The position numbers and the translations under genes were made by a program. Under the pieces are notes generated by a model, which ran no database searches, was not told the DNA's origin, and was given only the letters and a program-made list of their open reading frames with translations. From Thermoplasmata archaeon (GTDB lineage: Archaea; Thermoplasmatota; Thermoplasmata; Thermoplasmatales; Thermoplasmataceae), in contig JAKBQK010000062.1 of assembly GCA_021835265.1 (NCBI GenBank), positions 1-10,190 on the forward strand: 10,190 bases of DNA. The letters run 5' to 3'. Position 1 is the stretch's first letter, and every line of letters begins with the position of its first letter. This document shows, in pieces, positions 6,239 to 10,190 of the stretch.

Positions 6239-7432
6239 ATGACAAGGTTCATTCGTGCCTTTGGAAGGGGTTCAACATTCATTTTCTTACCTTTAATCTT
6301 CATAATAGTTTATCACATAAGTTTTATAATTACCGGTCTTTTTCTGGGTTCTGCCACACTTCTAATGGCTTTTGTCCAGTATTACTCTGGGATACTGACA
6401 GACAGGATCGGTAGGAGAACAATTCTTGTATATTCCCAAATACCAGCAGTGGTTTTCTATCTGCTGATCTATTATACGGTTGCAAATCCGTATTATTTTG
6501 TTCTCCTGCTTGGATCATGGTACGGAACAATAATAATAAACTCAATACAGTACCCGGCAGTACAGGCTTCTGTAGCAGATATAACATCGGTAAGAGACAG
6601 ACTTTCAGGTTATACTATCATGAGGATAATGGCTAATCTCGGTATTGCCATAGGGCCACTGCTTGGGGCGTATCTAGCATACTTTGGACTCCAATACATA
6701 TTCCTGGTATCCAGCACTGTTACCGTGGTGGAAATTTTCATGCTGTATTTCCTAATGAGGGAAACCTATGTTCCATCAGATCACATTCAGGTAATGAAAG
6801 GGGAGTTGAGCAGGACATATATGAAGGACAGATTTTTCGTCGTTTTCATAATTATAGGAGTACTTCTACAGATTTTCATGAGACAAAGAGGATCAACATT
6901 TACAGTTTATACAATCGTATTGCAGAATCTTCCTTATATGTATCTTGGATATATATGGGCGCTCAATGGGATACTGGTAGTGACTCTTCAGTTTCCATTA
7001 CTGAGGCTTATGACGAAGGTTGGAAATCCAATGATGTGGAGAGGCGTCGGAACACTTTTTTATGCTATCTCTTTCCTCGTTCTTACAGATTCAACTGCAT
7101 TTCTAATACTGGCACTCTTTATGACCATATCAACCTTTGGTGAGGATCTACTTTCCCCAACCACCCAGAGTATTATCACCACTCTTGCACCAGATAATAT
7201 GAGGGGCTCCTATGTTGGCGTTTACAACTTATATTCAAGTTTTGGAGGGTTTGCAGGTGCAATTATCGGACTATATCTTCTGTTTGTTTTACAGAGTGTT
7301 TCAAGCACTTACTGGTTCTACATTGCCATAGGTACTGTGGTGGTCGCGGTTATGTATATGTTCATAAGTGGTATGTTCTCCCGTAGAATGAAGGAAATGG
7401 AGGAAACTGTAATTTCAAGCAATGTAGGATGA
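6239..7432 (+). CDS. MFS transporter (drug or metabolite efflux type)
   Basis: This 397-residue major facilitator superfamily permease has about 12 membrane segments. The loop between TM2 and TM3 carries GILTDRIGRRT (51-61), the classic motif A. A short charged loop, roughly residues 174-200, separates the two six-helix halves. The overall look resembles drug:H+ antiporters, but the substrate is unknown. It has its own promoter and is not obviously part of the polB run. The N-terminus is only about ten residues before TM1. The promoter spacing points to an ATG at 6226 in another frame (MDPKYDK...), so either a 13-base leader precedes the ATG at 6239 or a one-base indel has shifted the first codons. 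No Shine-Dalgarno is at normal distance; the nearest, AAGGAT, ends 13 bases upstream. Confidence 0.88.
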   Translation: MTRFIRAFGRGSTFIFLPLIFIIVYHISFIITGLFLGSATLLMAFVQYYSGILTDRIGRRTILVYSQIPAVVFYLLIYYTVANPYYFVLLLGSWYGTIIINSIQYPAVQASVADITSVRDRLSGYTIMRIMANLGIAIGPLLGAYLAYFGLQYIFLVSSTVTVVEIFMLYFLMRETYVPSDHIQVMKGELSRTYMKDRFFVVFIIIGVLLQIFMRQRGSTFTVYTIVLQNLPYMYLGYIWALNGILVVTLQFPLLRLMTKVGNPMMWRGVGTLFYAISFLVLTDSTAFLILALFMTISTFGEDLLSPTTQSIITTLAPDNMRGSYVGVYNLYSSFGGFAGAIIGLYLLFVLQSVSSTYWFYIAIGTVVVAVMYMFISGMFSRRMKEMEETVISSNVG

Positions 7433-7445
7433 GAATGTGAAGGAA

Positions 7446-7455
7446 TATTAATAAA
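7446..7455 (+). promoter_or_regulatory. TATA box of the DUF488 gene
   Basis: TATTAATAAA lies about 24-25 bases before the ATG at 7475, the spacing expected for the transcription start. That ATG is not in frame with the DUF488 protein, whose ATG is at 7489. Confidence 0.45.
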
Positions 7456-7474
7456 CCTGTATCATCCTACCATA

Positions 7475-7492
7475 ATGGGAAAAGTATCATGA
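7475..7492 (+). other. Candidate leaderless mini-ORF MGKVS before DUF488
   Basis: The ATG at the predicted +1 opens five codons (MGKVS). The TGA (7490-7492) overlaps the DUF488 start codon as ATGA (7489-7492). No good Shine-Dalgarno precedes the DUF488 ATG, so termination-reinitiation from this minigene is one explanation for how it is translated. With five codons, chance is a serious alternative. Confidence 0.25.
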
Positions 7493-7842
7493 TAATTTTG
7501 AAAAGGGTCTATGATCTTGAGGATGGAGGCATTGGGACAAGAATTCTGGTTGAAAGATTGTGGCCAAGAGGCATGAAAAGAGATTCCCTTAAATTGTTTT
7601 GGTGGGCAAAAGATATTGCTCCTTCCACGGAACTTAGAAAATGGTTCAATCACGAGGATCAAAAGTATGCTGAGTTTAGGGAAAGATATATGGAGGAGCT
7701 AGGGCATAACAAAGACATCCAAAAACTTGTAGAGATATGTAAAAAAGGGGATGTTATTTTCCTGTACAGTGCAAGTAATGAAAAGCACAACAGTGCTGTA
7801 GTACTTAAAGAATTTATTGAAAAAAATAGCCATAACTATTAA
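7489..7842 (+). CDS. DUF488 family protein (YeaO-like)
   Basis: This 117-residue cytoplasmic protein matches the DUF488 pattern along its whole length: KRVYD (5-9), the hallmark RILVERLWPRG (18-28), then KDIAPSTELRKWF with HED, and FRERYMEEL. The C-terminal VIFLYSASNEKHNSAVVL holds the family's YSA..E.HN block. The biochemical role of DUF488 is not established, though the conserved polar motifs suggest a binding or catalytic site. The typical start M-I-x-L-K-R-V-Y-D supports the ATG at 7489. It lies 56 bases after the MFS stop with a possible promoter between, and it converges on tgtA with only 28 bases separating the stop codons and no clear terminator for either. Confidence 0.93.
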   Translation: MIILKRVYDLEDGGIGTRILVERLWPRGMKRDSLKLFWWAKDIAPSTELRKWFNHEDQKYAEFRERYMEELGHNKDIQKLVEICKKGDVIFLYSASNEKHNSAVVLKEFIEKNSHNY

Positions 7843-7870
7843 AATTCTTAAAAAGTGATAGCACAAACTC

Positions 7871-9742
7871 TTAACTTGTGGTCTCCTGTATGTGATGATT
7901 GATTGTAACAGCAACACCATCTTTGTACATTCTCATTTCCCGTCCGGATGCCATTGCCCTGCCAACAGCAATAAGTGAGTCATCAGGATCCACAACAAGA
8001 ACATCATTCAGTGGAATTATTCCCATGTCATTTTGTTCTACGAATTTGAAGAAAACACTTTTTCCCTGAGAATTATATGTTGCACTTTCCCTGGTGACCA
8101 TCACTCTATTATTCATTCCTTGAGAAACCTCATGCAATCTCAGCCCTCCTTCAAAGGTGAGACCTATAAAGCCATCATGGGCTCTCATGGTAGCAAGTAT
8201 ACTATCATTCCTCGAAATAGTCCTGATCCTGCCTGTTGCTTTTGAAACTGAAATTTTGCAGTCATCTGGAAATATACTTTTACCACTTCCTTTTCCAAAC
8301 TGGAAATCTGCAACCCTTCTAAGTTTTTCAAGGTTGAAATTTCTGACCTTTTCATAACCATTATCTCTCCTGAATAATGTTCCTTTAGTTTCTTTCTCAT
8401 AACCCGAAATCACCTGTTCCACAGGATATATCTCTTCCATCTCCACAGGGATTTTCAATCCGTACCAGTTAATACAGAAATTCTCTTCTGATTTTTCATA
8501 AACATTCCTCACAAAATCCTGGCTTAGTCTCGCTGGTTTCCACTCCCTGGATGATAAGGTGCTGTAAGTACCCTTTTCAGGTTCAAGCTTCTTTAATCTA
8601 ATCCCATAAGGTGACCTGTTAGTCTCTGTTCCAAAGTGGAAGAGTGGACTCTTCCTGTAAAGTTCAAAGTAAGGTTCTATTCTTTTTGAATGTGTCAGTA
8701 TTCTTTTAAATGCGGAATATAACGAAGGATGTGATCTGGATTTGGATTCAACATATTGCCAGAGTGTGTTTTCTCTAATTCTTTCCCTTATTTCGGATAG
8801 CTCCTGGAAAATTGCAAATAAATTGTGTTCAGCAAGGATTGAATATCTTTCTTTTTCGTCAAGAGATTTTATTTCCTTTATCGTAAATCTTTCATTTAGT
8901 GGACTCCAGTAGGGAAGCTCTGTCACATCTGCCAGATATCTTGTGCCTTCGGTGTAAAGAAGTCTGTCATCCCTTGCATATTTAACGTAGGATGCTGAAT
9001 CAAACATATCAACTCCAAGAAGTACTGCCATTCCCATGAACATAGGATGGCCACCTCCAAATAGGTGAACGGGCTTTGAGAAGTCGCTTGCAAGTTTTGA
9101 TTCAAGAATAATATCCACGAGGTCACTGTATTTGTACTGTTCCAGCAACGGGACAACGCCACCTATGGGAAGATAACTGGCATCAGTATCTGACATTAGT
9201 TTTGCGCTTCTACGTCTCAAATCTCTATAAACAGACCCCTGGATAGGTCCAGAAATATTATGATTTTTTGCTATATCCTTTATCTCTTCGAATCTCTTGT
9301 GAGTTTCATCTACTGCCAGTCTGGCTTTTTCATGGGAATCGCTGGGCGTGGAAAATATATCAAGAATTGTGGAAATATCGCTCTTTATGTTTATCTGAAA
9401 TTCTACAGTATCTCTATTTTCATATTCTACACCACCATAAACATAACTCTGGAATGTTCCGGAATCGGTCATTATGGTTCCATCAAAGCCAATAAGGTTG
9501 TGAAGGCCGTTTTTAAGTGCCTCATCCTTCAGATCCTGGTTTCTTCTTATAATATAACTGTTTGTTATAATAGCCTGTGTTCCAAATTTCTTCATGGTAT
9601 CTATTGGTATTGTACGCAAATTAGGATTGATCACAGGCATTATGTTTGGGGTATCAACATACCCATGATCTGTCTTAAATCTACCTATTCTTGCAAGACC
9701 TTCTCTGTGAAGAATCTGCATTGTTAAGCCCTGTCCTGTCAT
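7871..9742 (-). CDS. tgtA: Archaeosine tRNA-guanine transglycosylase lacking the zinc-site cysteines
   Basis: This 623-residue enzyme should exchange guanine for preQ0 in the tRNA D-arm (position 15), the first step to archaeosine. The catalytic barrel begins near GLARIG (15-20). It has MTDSGTFQ (D93, catalytic aspartate region), the QGS and GGVVPLL loops, and GVDMFDSASY (243-252), the region with the family's nucleophilic aspartate. The usual zinc motif C-x-C-x-x-C is replaced by Y278-W-S280-P-L-N283, while the neighbouring LP, the later LxxHNL histidine (H306) and HPSLY remain. The C-terminal 80 or so residues form a PUA RNA-binding domain (GKSVFFKFV, VGRAMASGREM, KDGVAVTIN). It follows ABCE1 by 14 bases and is probably co-transcribed. 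An ATG at 9721 gives MQILHREGLARIG, which fits the family as well or better; neither start has a strong Shine-Dalgarno. The intact catalytic barrel argues against ArcS. Confidence 0.93.
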   Translation of the reverse strand: MTGQGLTMQILHREGLARIGRFKTDHGYVDTPNIMPVINPNLRTIPIDTMKKFGTQAIITNSYIIRRNQDLKDEALKNGLHNLIGFDGTIMTDSGTFQSYVYGGVEYENRDTVEFQINIKSDISTILDIFSTPSDSHEKARLAVDETHKRFEEIKDIAKNHNISGPIQGSVYRDLRRRSAKLMSDTDASYLPIGGVVPLLEQYKYSDLVDIILESKLASDFSKPVHLFGGGHPMFMGMAVLLGVDMFDSASYVKYARDDRLLYTEGTRYLADVTELPYWSPLNERFTIKEIKSLDEKERYSILAEHNLFAIFQELSEIRERIRENTLWQYVESKSRSHPSLYSAFKRILTHSKRIEPYFELYRKSPLFHFGTETNRSPYGIRLKKLEPEKGTYSTLSSREWKPARLSQDFVRNVYEKSEENFCINWYGLKIPVEMEEIYPVEQVISGYEKETKGTLFRRDNGYEKVRNFNLEKLRRVADFQFGKGSGKSIFPDDCKISVSKATGRIRTISRNDSILATMRAHDGFIGLTFEGGLRLHEVSQGMNNRVMVTRESATYNSQGKSVFFKFVEQNDMGIIPLNDVLVVDPDDSLIAVGRAMASGREMRMYKDGVAVTINHHIQETTS

Positions 9743-9756
9743 TTAACTGCCATTCA

Positions 9757-10190
9757 TCAGGAGTAATAATACTCTCCCGTTGAAACCTGTTCTCTATGCA
9801 TGCTGCTTCCTGGTTTGTTAATCCTTGGTCTACCAGAATTGTGGTCTCGCCTGAATGTTATGTTCACTTCCTTAAGGAACGCATTCATACCTTCTCTCAT
9901 TGGCATTGGTCCTCTTGCTATTCCCTGTACCCCAGATTGTCCAAGGAAGATCATCAGCTCGTCGGAAATAATGTCAATGAAATAAATATCATGGTCGACA
10001 ACCATCCCTGTCTTCTTCCTGTTTTCCATTGTTCTCTTTATAATCTTGGCAACCTCCATCCTCGTTGAGCTATCAAGATTTGCAGATGGTTCATCCAGTA
10101 GATATAGATCAGCATCCTGTGCAAGAGTCATTGCGATTGAAAGTTTTTGCAGCTCCCCTCCAGATAGGCTACTCACCTCACTCTCCATTA
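9757..10190 (-). CDS. ABCE1/RLI ribosome-recycling ATPase, C-terminal part (runs off the right edge)
   Basis: The frame is open to the window edge, leaving about 144 C-terminal residues of a protein normally near 600. Visible are the ABC signature LSGGELQ, Walker B DLYLLDEPSANLD and the H-loop VVDHD of the second nucleotide-binding domain. The ABCE1-specific tail follows: PMPMREGMNAFLK, NITFRRD, GRPRINKPGS, REQVSTGEYYYS. ABCE1 splits ribosomes after termination together with aRF1/Pelota and carries N-terminal iron-sulphur clusters, which lie outside this window along with Walker A. The ATG at 10188 is internal, not the start. tgtA follows after 14 bases. Confidence 0.95.
   Translation of the reverse strand, partial: MESEVSSLSGGELQKLSIAMTLAQDADLYLLDEPSANLDSSTRMEVAKIIKRTMENRKKTGMVVDHDIYFIDIISDELMIFLGQSGVQGIARGPMPMREGMNAFLKEVNITFRRDHNSGRPRINKPGSSMHREQVSTGEYYYS

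Noticed and set aside
7862..7880. CACAA...TTGTG inverted repeat between the convergent stops of DUF488 and tgtA
   Set aside because: Five pairs with a nine-base loop, no U-tract, and half of it inside the tgtA coding end; too weak to call a bidirectional terminator.
9260..9727. 155-codon open frame on the plus strand opposite tgtA
   Set aside because: It lies wholly antisense to a conserved gene, is rich in Cys, Tyr and His as expected from reading a coding strand backwards, and matches no family I recognise.
7871..9742. Assignment as ArcS (archaeosine synthase, TgtA2) because the zinc cysteines are missing
   Set aside because: The N-terminal barrel retains MTDSGTFQ and GVDMFDSASY, which ArcS lacks, and I do not see the ArcS PCx3KPYx2Sx2H motif.
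1..10190. Mobile element, CRISPR array, defence island, tRNA or rRNA
   Set aside because: No transposase or integrase, no regularly spaced repeats, no terminal inverted repeats and no cloverleaf or rRNA segments were seen. The gene content is ordinary chromosomal housekeeping.

Overview
This 10.2 kb window looks like chromosomal DNA of a thermoacidophilic archaeon of the Thermoplasmata (Thermoplasma, Ferroplasma or Cuniculiplasma relatives). The domain is clear from the genes: a family B DNA polymerase, an archaeosine tRNA-guanine transglycosylase with a PUA domain, the ABCE1 ribosome-recycling ATPase and a geranylgeranyl reductase-family flavoprotein. The base composition is moderately AT-rich. 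Promoters are archaeal TATA boxes about 25 bases upstream of ATGs, consistent with leaderless mRNAs. A TPP riboswitch in front of an MFS transporter is an arrangement described in Thermoplasma. The order-level placement is inference.

Layout, left to right. (1) Bases 1-50, minus strand: the first 16 codons of an unidentified gene with a good TATA box. (2) 166-1395, minus: an MFS transporter preceded by a Shine-Dalgarno and a complete TPP aptamer, so probably a thiamine or thiamine-precursor importer. (3) 1546-1715: a divergent promoter region. (4) 1716-6082, plus: a tight three-gene run of family B DNA polymerase, GGR-family FAD oxidoreductase (TTG start directly after the polB stop) and EamA/DMT permease (8-base overlap). 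(5) 6239-7432, plus: a second MFS transporter with its own promoter. (6) 7489-7842, plus: a DUF488 protein. (7) 7871-10190, minus, convergent: the ABCE1 C-terminus followed by tgtA.

The genes are mostly housekeeping: replication, membrane lipid or redox chemistry, vitamin uptake, tRNA modification and ribosome recycling. I see no mobile element, CRISPR array, tRNA or rRNA.

Three observations stand out. First, the transglycosylase keeps its catalytic aspartate motifs, but all three cysteines of the family's zinc site are replaced (Tyr, Ser, Asn) in an otherwise well-conserved stretch. Second, at three plus-strand promoters the ATG expected at +1 is out of frame with the main gene. In two cases (polB, DUF488) it opens a mini-ORF whose stop overlaps the main start codon. 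In the third (MFS at 6239) the frames suggest a shifted N-terminus. Third, the riboswitch gives a direct substrate prediction for an otherwise anonymous transporter.
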